The notes under the pieces: model-generated | The model's database searches: none | Told to the model about the DNA's origin: nothing | The model's input: the letters and a program-made list of their open reading frames with translations, nothing else | Made by a program: the position numbers and the translations under genes | Shown: positions 25,134-37,399 of the stretch, piece by piece | How the letters are laid out: each line of letters opens with the position of its first letter | How positions within the stretch are numbered: position 1 is the stretch's first letter | DNA from: Theobroma cacao | Lineage: Eukaryota > Streptophyta > Magnoliopsida > Malvales > Malvaceae | Direction of reading: 5' to 3' | Assembly: GCF_000208745.1 (NCBI RefSeq) | Contig: NC_030859.1 | Coordinates: 3,801,136-3,865,135 of the forward strand | Length of the DNA: 64,000 bases

Positions 25134-27713
25134 GTGTAAAACCCAGTATTGTACCTAACGGTACACTTGAATTGATTTAACCTCGAACTAGTTTAAATAG
25201 GAATCGTAGGATAAAATTTATTATTTTATAGTCAAGGAATGACTAAAAATGATTGTTCGGAGTTCAAGGGTTCATTAGGGGTAAAATTAAAAATTTTGAT
25301 GTTCAGGGATAAAATCGTCATTTTGCCACCTAAGATAATAATTTGATCATGGAGTGAAATTTTTGACCAATATTAACTATTTGGAGTATAATTTAATGAT
25401 AGGAAGTGAACAAGTTTAATTCTGGTGATTTTTGGAGTGTAGGGGTAAAAATCGTAATTTTACCACTCGCGGATAAAATTTGAGATTTTGAGAGAATTTA
25501 GATCAAATTTGACAAATTGGAGAATGGTATGAGTATAAGGGATGAAAAACATGTTTGTGGGCAATTTTTCAATTTTTTTGGGTAAAAATGTAATTTTTTA
25601 CTTTTATGGGGGTAAAAGTGTAAATTTCAAAAATTACTCCACCGAGACTTTGGATAAGTCTGAGAATTTTATCTAAGCTATGGCTATGTGGGACAAGTGT
25701 ATGGTGATAATTTGGAAACAAATGGATGAAATTTTAAAAATAGACCAATAGGAAAGTGACACGTGGCATTTTAAAAAATGATATAATATTATTTTAATGA
25801 AAAGTCAGCCCATTTAAACCCCATTTTAAGTGCTGACCGGCCATAAGGAAGAACAAGAGAGGAAATAGAGAGGAAAGGAAGAAAAGAAAGAAAACAAAGG
25901 GAAACTAGAAAAATTCAAAGGGGAATTCGCGTTTTTCGCCCGTTTACGCGTTTAACGGCAAAATTTTTCGACTTTAGCTTGATTTCTACCTTTCCTATGC
26001 CTTTGTTTCCATTTAGCATGCTTGAGGAGAGAGATCAAAAAGTGATATAAAGGGTTGGACGAAATTCTAGGGGAGAGAAATTGAAATTTTTAGGTTTTGA
26101 TTTTTAGTTAAATTGATAGTTTTAGTTAGTTAAATGTGTTTAGAAATTAAATTGGGCAAGAAACCATTAAATTTTCACAATACCCACCCTTAGCTGAATA
26201 TGCATTGATGTACAATGATGATGATCTGATTTTTATTCTAAGAGAAATGAAGAGAAAATGATTAAAAAATGGTTAAATGTGATAGAAAAACAAAGTAGAA
26301 AATTTACAGAGTTAATGTCCCATTTTTGGCCGAATTTTTCAAAGAATAGAGTGAGCTGATTTTGGTTATATTAGAGGACTATTGGCTGATAATTAATGGT
26401 TAGAAATGTTGGAGAGAGAATGGGACAATTTAGAGCTAAAAGGGAGCGCGTTAGCAATTTATCGGGTAAAGTGTCAAAAATAGGTTAATACTACGTTTAA
26501 GCCATTTTTGACTATTGCATTTCATACCATGCATTAGTATAAGATTTAAGTCAAATATATAGTGATTTAGCATTAATGTGATGAATTGAGTAAATTTTTG
26601 CAATGTGACTAGGAGGAGAGCCTTCCGGTAAATGCAAGGAAATCGTACCTGACGAGTAATTATTGGGGCACCTAAAAAGCAATTAGTTTGTACAAACGGT
26701 GAGTAAACCTATTATTATTGTGAATTATCTAGAGTTATTTTAAAAATGCTCTTTATGTATTTTATGAAATGAAAACGAAATTAAAACGGGATTTTTGATG
26801 TTTTAGAAATAAAATGTGACAACAAAATATATTGTGTTGATTATGAAATTGAGTAATTGGAGGCTGTTAACTGTCTTGAAAATTATATATTTTTCTATGA
26901 ATGGCTTATGAGATATGAGTATATGTGGCTATATTTTGTAAGTGTATTGAGAAATTTATGTAAGCTGTTTTTACTATGTAGACTGGATAAATAAATAAAA
27001 GTCACGTTATACTGTCTAAATTTTATTAAAATTGGTGGGTTAGTCACTGCAGTGACGGGTTTCCATGGATTGCTTATTAGAAAGACACGGTAAACCTGGT
27101 TATATAGTTACTCCGGTTGTAGACATGGGTTTCCAAGTCAACGCCAAGGAACGACTTGTTTTAAAAATAAAAATGTGTTTCACATGTAAATGTTATAACA
27201 ACCTTGGCGGACTCGGTTAGATGCCTCGACCAAGGTATCCCCGAGGATTAGTTTTGACTTGAGCCTTGTTTTCTTTTATAAAATACATAAGCCTTAACAA
27301 CTGTTTTGGTAAATTATAAATATTTTATGGTTTAAGAAATAAATTGAAAACATTATGAAATGGTTTGTGATTTGTTGTTTAAACTTGCCTCCCTGTTACT
27401 CGCCTTTAGATATTTATAATAATGTCTGTTTACTCATTGGGATTGCAAAATCTCACCCACCTCCTTTCCAAACATTTCAGGTCTGTGGTAGCTTGTAGTA
27501 CCTTATTTTGTCGAGGATTCCAGTTGACATCTCTACCACACAGACGTAGGTTTCTAGCACCAACACTAGGTGTATTTTGGGTCACTTGTCATTGTAACCA
27601 TTATTGTACATTATAACTTTGTAAATTTTTGTATGTGTGAATTTATTTTACTTACACATTACAAAAGATTTCTTACACGTGTTTCTATAAATATTGTTTT
27701 ATATAAAAAAATG
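25134..27713. mobile_element. Insertion inside the Ogre-type element, LTR-like (right end in gap)
   Basis: Sequence beginning TGTAAAACCCAGTATTGTAC at about 25135 abruptly replaces the protease coding region. It is non-coding over ~2.6 kb, starts with TG and has the composition of a long plant Ty3/gypsy LTR. Its far end runs into the assembly gap, so neither the LTR end nor a target duplication can be checked. Confidence 0.45.
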
Positions 27714-28518
27714 NNNNNNNNNNNNNNNNNNNNNNNNNNNNNNNNNNNNNNNNNNNNNNNNNNNNNNNNNNNNNNNNNNNNNNNNNNNNNNNNNNNNNNN
27801 NNNNNNNNNNNNNNNNNNNNNNNNNNNNNNNNNNNNNNNNNNNNNNNNNNNNNNNNNNNNNNNNNNNNNNNNNNNNNNNNNNNNNNNNNNNNNNNNNNNN
27901 NNNNNNNNNNNNNNNNNNNNNNNNNNNNNNNNNNNNNNNNNNNNNNNNNNNNNNNNNNNNNNNNNNNNNNNNNNNNNNNNNNNNNNNNNNNNNNNNNNNN
28001 NNNNNNNNNNNNNNNNNNNNNNNNNNNNNNNNNNNNNNNNNNNNNNNNNNNNNNNNNNNNNNNNNNNNNNNNNNNNNNNNNNNNNNNNNNNNNNNNNNNN
28101 NNNNNNNNNNNNNNNNNNNNNNNNNNNNNNNNNNNNNNNNNNNNNNNNNNNNNNNNNNNNNNNNNNNNNNNNNNNNNNNNNNNNNNNNNNNNNNNNNNNN
28201 NNNNNNNNNNNNNNNNNNNNNNNNNNNNNNNNNNNNNNNNNNNNNNNNNNNNNNNNNNNNNNNNNNNNNNNNNNNNNNNNNNNNNNNNNNNNNNNNNNNN
28301 NNNNNNNNNNNNNNNNNNNNNNNNNNNNNNNNNNNNNNNNNNNNNNNNNNNNNNNNNNNNNNNNNNNNNNNNNNNNNNNNNNNNNNNNNNNNNNNNNNNN
28401 NNNNNNNNNNNNNNNNNNNNNNNNNNNNNNNNNNNNNNNNNNNNNNNNNNNNNNNNNNNNNNNNNNNNNNNNNNNNNNNNNNNNNNNNNNNNNNNNNNNN
28501 NNNNNNNNNNNNNNNNNN
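27714..28518. other. Assembly gap (N run, 805 bases)
   Basis: Unresolved bases inside the nested transposon block. The missing Ogre protease core may lie here or may be deleted. Confidence 1.
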
Positions 28519-29138
28519 GGAAATGAAAATATTTAAATATTATTTAATATATTAATATTATTTCACTATAATAAATATTATAAAGCATATTACTTAATAT
28601 TATTATTTGAATATAATAAATGTAACAAAGAATATTATTTAGTATTATTTAAATTTAATGAAGAATATATTTTATCTTTTAATATTAAATATTATTTAAT
28701 TATAATAAAAGGTTTAATTATCTTCTAATACAAAATATTATTAAATTATAATAAAAATATGTTTGTATTTTGGTGAAAATATTATTTAATTATAGTAAAA
28801 GTTATTTTGATTTTATTGCTCAGAATATTTTTATCTTTTAACAAAATAAATTTTTTAATTTTAATAAAGAGTATTTATTTCTCATCATAGTTTTTTTTTG
28901 TTTTTTAATTAAAAAATTTTTAATTTTAATAAAGGGTATTTTTATCATTTACCAATTATTCCTTAACCATTCTTAAAATTATTCCTGCCAACCAAATAAT
29001 GGAATAAGTAATAATAGCAATTTATATCCTATTCAATTCCCATGAACCAATCTACATAATAGTTATTATTCCTCTATTCTATTCCCTTAGAATGATTATT
29101 CTATTCCTATTCTATTCTTTCCAGTGAACCAAGCATGC
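28519..29138 (-). mobile_element. Terminal part of a DNA-transposon-like insertion
   Basis: This AT-rich block ends at about 29138. On the minus strand it begins GGCATGCTTGGTTCACTGG and continues with repeated GGAATAGAATAG-like words, a style of terminus common in dicot MITE or hAT-like elements. It abuts the protease-flank frame of the Ogre element. The left end is lost in the gap. Confidence 0.45.
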
Positions 29139-30145
29139 CATAGGTACGGCGTGGTCCTTGCATTGGATGGTAATGTGCAGAGCTTTATTACTTCCTCGAC
29201 CACCCGATGGAATTTCTTCATCATTAAAGGCAATGAAGTTCCCCACTGTAATGTTTCCCACGATATGATCCAACTTTTCCACCGATATATCATGAGCCAC
29301 GTAAGCTTGATTCAGGACCTTAAGTAGCTCATTCCTGTGTGCTTCCAAATTCAGAAGCAAAGATAACAGCAAGATACAAGCAGACATTCTCGTTAATTGC
29401 TCCACCACACTATACTCACTGTGTTTGATAAATTTGAGAAATTCACCTGCTTCTTTTTTCGTAACAGGCCTTTTAATCTCGTTATTCGGAGTAATTAGAG
29501 GTTCGATGGTTTAGTCCTTGAGAAAGGTATTTGTTTCTTTCAGATCTTCTCCTTGTTTGGATTTTTCTTTTTCAACCCTTTCTGCTATCTCAGGAGAATA
29601 ACATCGTCCATTTCGCGTTATTCCTCCCACACCAGTCAGATCTGTAAAAGATACTTGCGAAGTAAGGGGGCCATACCTAAGATATTACATTCGTAATTCC
29701 AAGGAATAGCCTTCTCACTCTTGTACTGGAACGGGCTAGAAATTTCAATAGTGATGCCACTTCCGACAACAGTAAGGGATGTATCATTCGTCGGACTCCT
29801 GTTTTCTTCATAAAAGATGATTAGAAGTTTGGGTTTATTCACCCCAGATGAACTTGATGCTACTTCAACTAGGGTATCTTCAGTTATGGTTTCGACTAGA
29901 TCCTCTTCGCCTTTTTCATAAAATTCAATTACCTACGAATCCATCAATTCTTCCAACTTACAATGAAAGCTATCACAATTTTGAATGGAATGCCCAATTA
30001 CCCTCATATGAAATTTGCAAGAATGAGTGAGATCATGCCCCAATTCCTTTGTGTCTATGGGTTCTGGAGTGATGGCATTTATTTTGAACAATACCTCAAA
30101 CACTTTATCCATCGGCATTTGAATTTCATCGAAATTCCTTTTCAC
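29136..30145 (-). pseudogene. gag-protease junction of Ogre-type element
   Basis: Minus-strand fragments here match the region just before the protease of Tat/Ogre elements. These include an FNDEEIPSGGRGSNKALHI motif (29150-29230) and a weak spacer with CKFHMRVIGHSIQNCDSF (about 29990-30040). The latter looks like a degenerate zinc-knuckle-like or CH-rich motif. The frame is broken several times and stops abruptly at about 29136 before the DSG/DTG active site. Confidence 0.65.
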
Positions 30146-30406
30146 CCGTCAAATTGTCTCTTCATGTATGGCGTTCACTGTCGAACTTCCATGGTTAAGC
30201 AAGGGATTCCTATCAACATTTGAATTGTCTTTTTTAGTAAAATTTTAAAGTTCTGCCTTGATGAGCGCTTGGACTTTATGTTTTAATGCAGTACAATTCT
30301 CCGTGGAGTGTCCTTAAATTCTAAAATGGTAATCACAATGCGCATTCGAGTCATACCATTTCGAAAAAGGAGGTCAAAGTGGTTCTAAAGGGGTTCGAGC
30401 AAGGAG

Positions 30407-31947
30407 TCAATTTTTTATGAGTTGTGGCAACAATGTAGTGTAAGGAATTGGGATAGGATCAAACTTAGGTTTTTCTGGGATAGTTTTAGGTCCTCTTTGA
30501 CCATTGCCAGAATTATTGGTTGAAGCTACCGGTCTTGGTGGTGGAGCTTGTGGGAGAACATTGGTCTGAAACATTGGTTGTGGGGTAAGTTGGTACACAT
30601 ATGGGTTTTGTGCGATGTTGCCTATGTTCGGATAGAAGGGTTAGTATGGGGCGTACAGGTAATATGGGTTAAAGTTGTGGGTCTGTTGTCTGTCATGGGC
30701 AACTACTTGTATATCTCATTCTTTTCTCTTGGGCATACTCCCTTTCTTTAAGCTAGCAACCTCATGCCTTTCAATTTTTCCACTTTTGATAACTCCTTCT
30801 ATTATTTCTCCAGATAAGACCAAATCTGTAAAGTTTTTCATGGCGTTGCCGATCAAGCGCTCGTAAAGTGCAGCTCGGAGTGTGTTTATGAACAACACAG
30901 TCATTTCCTTATTAGTGAGAGGTGGCTGAACTTGCACTGCTGTATCTCTCCACCTTTGGGCATATCCTTGAAGCTCTCACTTTGCTTCTTTTTCATAGTC
31001 TGCAATGATAACTGATTAGGGGCTAATTCAGCCACATGCTTGTATTGGGTTATGAAGGCTATTGCTAGATCTTTCCAAGTCTTAATACGATTTCGATCTA
31101 GCTGTACGTACCACAGAGCAGCTGACCCAGTCAAGCTGTCTTGGAAAAAATGGATCAGTAGCTTGTTATCATGAGATTGTGCAGCCATCTTTCGATAATA
31201 CATAGTAATATGTGCCATGGGACATTTTGTTCCGTCATATTTTTTAAATTTTGAAACTTTGAACTTGGCCAGGATCAGTACATCAGGCACTAAGCATAGT
31301 TCAGTTGCATCCATGGTACCGAACCTATCAACTCTTTCGATAGCACGAAGACGTTTTTCCAACAAATCGTACTTTTTTTGATCTTTTTCATTTTCTCCTG
31401 TTTATGATGAGTCATTTCTTAGTTTCTCTTGCTCTTTTGGATCGTCTAAATTCGGGACTTGTATTGGTTCAGTAGGATTTATCCCAAAATACGGCCCAAA
31501 TTGCCCATGAGTCGGTTGATGGCCCATCGGGGATGGTGCATTGTAATAAACAAATGGCATCACTTGAGGGTGGACCCTTTGAGAGGTTTAGGCATGTGGT
31601 GGAGTGAACTCTGGGGGATAAGGTGGATAATCCCTTTGGTTTCTAGTGTCTTGAGCTGGTGGGTTTTCTGACGGAGCTGACTCTTCTGCAACTCTTTTTC
31701 CTTTACTTAAGCTTGTCATCAATTCCATCATCTTTGCTAACTGTTCTCTCATTTCTTATTGAGCTCTTTCCATTCTATCCATTCGCTCTCTTTGTTCTTC
31801 TTCCATGATCCTTGCTCGTCGACACATATTATGAACACGTTGGTCACTTGGCTTAGGTAGTTGAGCTATTTTTGGAACCTTATTGTAATCATAAACATGA
31901 ATTAGATGCATATTTGATGCATGAATGAAATGAAGAAATGAACCCAT
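30407..31947 (-). pseudogene. gag remnant of Ogre-type element
   Basis: The best-preserved part (30901-31365) carries the retrotransposon gag signature FKKYDGTKCPMAHITMYYRK, then a SLTGSAALWY motif and a DLAIAFITQYKH motif. Downstream is a proline-rich tract (30407-30598). Upstream is a basic, charged segment (31756-31947) rich in RMERAQ-like words. Stops split the region into at least four pieces. Confidence 0.82.
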
Positions 31948-32362
31948 TATCTTTATTTACAAGTGAAAATACTTATTGTCATGAAATGATGATTTATGCA
32001 TGTATGAATGATTATGTACTAAAAGTATTCGTCACATGACACCAAACAACAAAGTCATCCATTGCATAAGATATTGTTTTTGATTACAATTCAGGAGTCA
32101 TCTAGAAATATTCACTAATTTTATTATAATGGCTATACACCTCATCTAAATACTTAATCAACTGTTGCTCTTGTTTTCCAACTGGAAATACCTGGCTCCT
32201 TAATATATCCATCTTCCAAGCCATGCTGCTCTCCTTGTAAGCCACCTCCCTCATTTGCCAAACCAAGTAATCCATCTGGTTGTGTTTCTCTATATAAGCT
32301 TGTTTGTAGGATTCACCCCACTCTTGAATTCTGGTGCTCTGTTGCTTGAGGTGTTCATATTC

Positions 32363-34131
32363 CTATTGATAAGTCATCATCACCCCTTCGAGCTCTTCAT
32401 ACTCTTGTCTTAGTAACTGGATGGACTCTTGTTGGAATCGCACTTGATTTCTTAGTCCATCATTGTACGCTTGAAGTTCATTGTCTCGATTTTCTCTCAC
32501 TTGTATTTCCCTTTGAAGTTCACTGGTTGTGATAGAAAACTTATTATTCAGGCTCTCATACTTCCTTTCCCAATTACTATCTATTTTTCGGATCTTCTTT
32601 CTTTGTTCAATTACTTCTTTCTTCATCTTCTCACACTCATTTTAGAGGTCTTCATATCGTTGCTTCCAACTGGCATTTTCAACTGCAGACTTCTTTGGGC
32701 TAACTCACTTTCGAGCAAAGCATCTCGTGGTTTCAGATCAACTAGGCCACGTAGTGCATCTTCCTTCGGATATACCACATCCTTAACTCGTTGGACGTGC
32801 CATATCTGATATCCGGTAGTTACTTCATCAGTGTACCTCCTTTGGTCGACTCAGTTGGTTTTCTTCCAAGCTCGCGCAATCTCCTCAATCCTTTTCAGAA
32901 AGCCCGACTCTTCATAAGCAAACTCCAAAGTATTAAGTCGGTGTGTCATCGACACAAACTGTTCTGACCCAAATTGTCTTCTCACCATGATTGGGGCGTA
33001 TCTGATTACTCCCTATGGCCCCATTAACGGCACCCAAGGTTCATCTCCACATTTGTACAAGACCAGGTGATGAGGCATCCATGGAGCTCTCCACATTACT
33101 TCCACATTTATGAGTTTCCGAAGCCTAGAGATCCATTGCTCTTTAGTCCTATTTTCTGGCCATTCACTATCACAAAATTCTCTGATAGGGGCACTTTGCG
33201 GATGAAATGGCTTTCTAAACTTATTGACCTTGCATTCAAAGTGACTTACTATCCAGATGGAAAGAAACTATGCATATCCCACAAATCGTCCTTCCCTTTT
33301 TCTTCGACAATAATTTAGCGATCTGAGAGTTTTTGCTAGAATAGAGGGTGAAGGGTTGGTCTTGTTGATGACTTGCTCGAACAAATCTATAATTTTGACA
33401 TCTATATGTCCCAAGACTTTGGGAAATATCACTAGCCCATAAATTCCCAAGGCCATCACAAGCTGTCCTTGCTCGGTGTCCCGATGCTTCATGATATAGC
33501 TACGTAGAAAACTCCATGGGATACATTCATTATCCCCTTTTTTCCTTAGGTTTTGGTCAACTTTCATCGGGGTAATACCCATCATCTTGGCTAACTTTCG
33601 CCTGTGTTCAGTCTTTTATCCTCTCCAATATATCTTGTCCAGATTATCAAGATCAATTTGTAGGAGAGTTGAATACTCTTCGATTGTGGGGACCATATCC
33701 ACCTCATTAAACACGAAGCATCTATACGACGGATCCCAAAATTGCACAATGGCCTTCAACAACTGTTCATTAATCTGGACCTTAAGGAGCCGGGCTATGT
33801 GGCCATAGTTCTTATCGAAACTTGCTCGAGTGGTGGCCCTCCATCTATCCCATATGTCAAGCAAATCAATGAAGTCATTCGGTTTAAAATCAATGTGGAC
33901 CCTATCAGGTAGTGATGAGAAGTGATCTTTCGACAAGCAATTTCCCTCACCTTGTTGGGCACTCGCCATGTGCTGAGTCACTTCGTAGATTCTATTGTAA
34001 CTTGAGGATGGCCATGATGACTTCATGTATGCAATTGGATCTACTCTGTCAACGGTTGTCAAGTGACAAATACTTTTCCTATATGCAAAATTATGATGCA
34101 AATATGCATATGAAAATGACAAAAAGTTCAA
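32363..34131 (-). pseudogene. Ogre ORF1 remnant: plant-mobile-like domain plus coiled coil
   Basis: 33616-34131 and 33268-33585 encode a plant-mobile-domain-like protein with FWDPSYRCFVFNEVDMVPTI and EEYSTLL motifs. 32363-32626 encodes a charged heptad-rich coiled coil (QREIQVRENRDNELQAYN-type sequence). An extra ORF upstream of gag with this domain is diagnostic of Ogre elements. Its function is unknown. At least two breaks separate the pieces. Confidence 0.8.
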
Positions 34132-34770
34132 GTCAGTACCGTAAACAAGAATTCCAAAAGATGAATGAAAATAATTAATAACATGATACCTTTATTACTT
34201 TACGGAGAAGAATTTAGAACAAGGAGATTATAAAAATTCCTTCATGTGTACCTAGTCAAAAGGTATATTCTCACGGGTGAAGCTCTACCTAAACAAAGGT
34301 GACTCTCGGTATTTTACATGCTGAGTTTGGGTTGAGAATGAAGCTAAAGGTTCTCAAATCGCTCCTCACTATTGTCCACACGGACTAGTAAGGCACCCCG
34401 GTCCTTACCCATTACAGGCTTCAAACGGACTAGGTTCGATCTGAGTGAGAGTTTTCACTAGCTTATGCGGAGGTTATCACCTCACGAAAGTGTAGCTACT
34501 TAACTCCCTCCTAATTAAAGACAAAGCCTGGGTGGAAGGCTTATGCATGAATGCAAGATGTGTACTGTGTGAGAAGGAATATACTGGCCTTGGACCAATA
34601 ATTTCACACTCCCGTTATCCTAAATTTCCTACAATTATTAAAAACAGTGAAGTAATAATAGCAAAATAAATGAATGCATTAAACAAAAATATGCAAAATT
34701 GATGCTAGGGAAAACAAATTATTTAAGGCTTAAGATAACTTATGATTAATTAATGGCTTCACTCTCGATA

Positions 34771-34789
34771 TTCCCCAGTGGAGTCGCCA
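34771..34789 (-). other. tRNA primer-binding site of the Ogre-type element
   Basis: On the minus strand TGGCGACTCCACTGGGGAA starts two bases after the LTR end (ACA). Position and sequence fit the tRNA-primed site reported for Ogre/Tat elements, recalled as tRNA-Arg type; I could not check the tRNA match. Confidence 0.75.
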
Positions 34790-34791
34790 TT

Positions 34792-35130
34792 TGTCGTAAC
34801 GTGTGAGTCCGGGAACCCGACCGCCAACCGTTGACGAAAATAAGGTTGTTTAGGAGTCACCACCAATCTTTTTTATCTAGGTGTGATTGGTCACCTATTA
34901 ACCCGATTCTAATCGACGAAGTCCTAAATTAATTTTAGGTTCGTCGAAAGAACGAGAACTGATTCATGTTTTTTTATATATGGGTTCGGGAGTGCGATTA
35001 CGCACCGAAAAGGGTTAGCACCTTCGTGGCGCCCGTTCCACGAACGATATCATTTAATCTTAAGTTATCCTATTATAGCCTACTTTTGATTTAATCCCTG
35101 CTTATTAACTAATTTTTTATTAAATTGGCT
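34792..35130 (-). repeat. 5' LTR (shared segment) of the Ogre-type element
   Basis: It matches 19222-19561 in direct orientation with roughly 8% differences. After ATTAAATTGGCT the two copies stop matching. Sequence from 35131 to about 36400 may still be LTR, because two related blocks there (35215-35360 and 35540-35665) both end in CATCATCGGA/CTATCATCGGA-type words, but it has no counterpart in the 3' copy. Confidence 0.75.
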
Positions 35131-36426
35131 GACTGATTTTTTTTATTTGATTTTACGTATGCACACGATGCAAGTGTAAAATGATGTCATGACTTGTTTA
35201 TTTTAAATAATGGGGTCGGCAATCTTTTATTGGAAAATCATTCGAAGACCATCCCAACGCTTTGGTGAAGTCTCGAAATTTTTCTCACCTAGAGATATCC
35301 CCAGAAGAACTCATCTCTACAAGCTCCTCGGGGAAATCCCATCATCGGAATTCCCGCCCTCTCAATAAAATAAATATGGCATGCTATGACAGTATAAAAT
35401 GATGATATCTATATAACCATATTTATTAATTAGTTGGTTGGTAATAATAATATGTTTAATAATTTAAGGTGATTTATTGTCTTATTTATATATTTATTAT
35501 TTTTTTTATGTATATTATTTTAAACAACAATTATTCGGACTAATGGGTATCGGAGTATAGAATTCGGATTTATCCCGACACTTCGATGAAAATCCGTCTT
35601 GAACTCCGCACCTAAGAAATCCACTGGAAAGAGGCAACTCTTTGCCCTTTTTAGGTGAAGTTCTATCATCGGATCAACTCAAATTAATCGCTTGATTTTT
35701 TTAATATTTGTAACTTAATATTGTATTGTACATTCTATATAGTTATAAATAGCTAGATGAATTTTGTAATATAAACATTTTATTTTCTCTTGCCTTTACA
35801 ACTAATTATATTTTATTCTCATTTTTTATTTCTTTTCATTTTTTAGACCCATTTCGATTATTTATTAATTATTTTATACATATTTCAAAAAAACTATGTA
35901 CTTTCTAATCTTCCATTTAATTAATTATTTTTTTTACCTTGTTCATTCACCTATTTTTTGTTATATGTTTATATATATATATATATATTTATACATGCAT
36001 GTCTATTAATTTACTACATCTACTATCTATTGTATTAAAGATTTTCATTTTTAGCTTTCATATGTTTTATTTTTCATATGCATAAATTTCAAACAACACC
36101 AAAAATAATAAAATTATTATAACACTTAAACAAGAAATTAAATAACCACTTTCAGTAGCTCAAGCCCAAACCATTATTTAATGAATAAGTCCAATACCTA
36201 TTGGGTTGTAACTAACTCACTGCTCCAAATGGGTTCAAGCTCCACTAGGCTTTAAAGGCCCCCTTCAATTCAGTCTGGGCCCAAAGGGTCTGCTGCACTT
36301 GTTTTTTTTTCTAATTTGAGCTTGAATAGTCCAAGAATGCCTTAGCCCAAGGAGGAAATCAAGCTTGCTGCAATAGTCCACTTAATTCTCTTCAATGTGT
36401 ACCGTTTTTGGCTTCCAAAAATGTTT

Positions 36427-36700
36427 CAAAACGACGTCGTTTTGATCTCTTATACCTGAGTATAAAAGCTTTTTTTCTTTTCTCTCTCTTCACTTTCCTC
36501 TCTCACTTTCTCTCTCTTGCCGCCACTCTCTCTATCTTCTCTTTAAGCTTTTCTTTTTTTTTTCTTCTTCTCTCTTTTTTTCTTTCTTTCTTGGCTCGCA
36601 GATCTCCCTTCTCTCTCTTTCTCCCAGCTTCTTCCCCTCTCTTTTGCCGCCGGCGTCCCTTCTCCTCCACTGACTAGATCTGGGTCTCCAAGACCCTTTT
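36427..36700 (+). promoter_or_regulatory. Promoter-like block: ACGACGTCGT palindrome, TATA box, CT-rich leader
   Basis: A palindrome caaaacgacgtcgttttg (36427-36444) is followed 17 bp later by TATAAAAG (36461-36468). A long CT-rich tract then runs to about 36660. This is the architecture of a plus-strand plant promoter and leader. No convincing coding frame follows, so it probably belongs to a transposon or a lost gene. Confidence 0.5.
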
Positions 36701-37399
36701 TTTTTTTTTCTTTTGCTTTCTCCCTTTTTACTTTTTGTGTCTTTTTGTTGTGATTTTGGTTTTTTTAGTGATTGTAGTTAGGTGTTTTGGCTGGTAGATC
36801 TTAGGATTTTTTTTGTTTCTGAAGATCTATGTTGTTTTTTTTTGTGTTCTTGATTATTGGATTTTTTTTGAAGAAAATGGGTTTTTTTTTTAATCTGATT
36901 TGTTTTTTCAAAATCCTCTCCCCCTTTGCTTTCAAAATCTTTTTGGTTCTTATAGAGTGTGGTTGTCCAAACTTTTGGACAACTAGAGGAAGCAATCATG
37001 CTCGGTTCAGCTTGAATCCTGGGTGGCCTTCAAGTCAAAACAAAATCTGTCGGATTGATCTCCAAATCTCGACCGTCGGAGGAGCATTTAATGCTTCGTT
37101 TTTTTTTACTGTGGAGGCCAGGTCTCCAGATTCTTCTTTTTTTTAAATTCTTATTAGATTTATTTGTTTTTGTTTTTGTTTTTTTCTTATTTTTATTTTT
37201 ATTAAATGGGTGTCTACATAAGGGTTGTTCAAAAATGATGAGGAGCAATCTTTTTTCTTCTTTTGGCCACATAGCTTATCAAGTTTATATTGGTAGATTT
37301 TGTGGTCATTCGCTTCTTATTTATGCAATTAGTTTGTTTATTACCTATGTTCATTGTTTGGTTTTTTTAGCTATCTTGAATTCTAAATCATTGTAATAT

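Larger units (their letters stand above)
19222..35130 (-). mobile_element. Degenerate Ogre/Tat-lineage Ty3/gypsy LTR retrotransposon (nested, interrupted)
   Basis: Direct repeats at 19222-19561 and 34792-35130 (about 8% different by eye) begin TGTCGTAACGTG and flank the coding remnants. Reading on the minus strand the order is LTR, primer-binding site, ORF1 (plant-mobile-like domain plus coiled coil), gag, protease flank, G-patch, RT, RNase H, second RNase H, integrase, LTR. ORF1 before gag and two RNase H domains are hallmarks of Tat/Ogre elements. Many stops and frameshifts make it inactive. The outer LTR limits are uncertain because the arms diverge after ATTAAATTGGCT; the high-coordinate LTR may run past 35130. 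Confidence 0.88.

Noticed and set aside
27570..28536. Long plus-strand open frames of 280-318 codons
   Set aside because: They are open only because they cross the N gap; the visible codons show no family resemblance.
36408..37396. Overlapping plus-strand frames rich in Phe/Leu/Ser
   Set aside because: They derive from CT- and T-rich leader sequence after the ACGACGTCGT/TATA block; no conserved protein.
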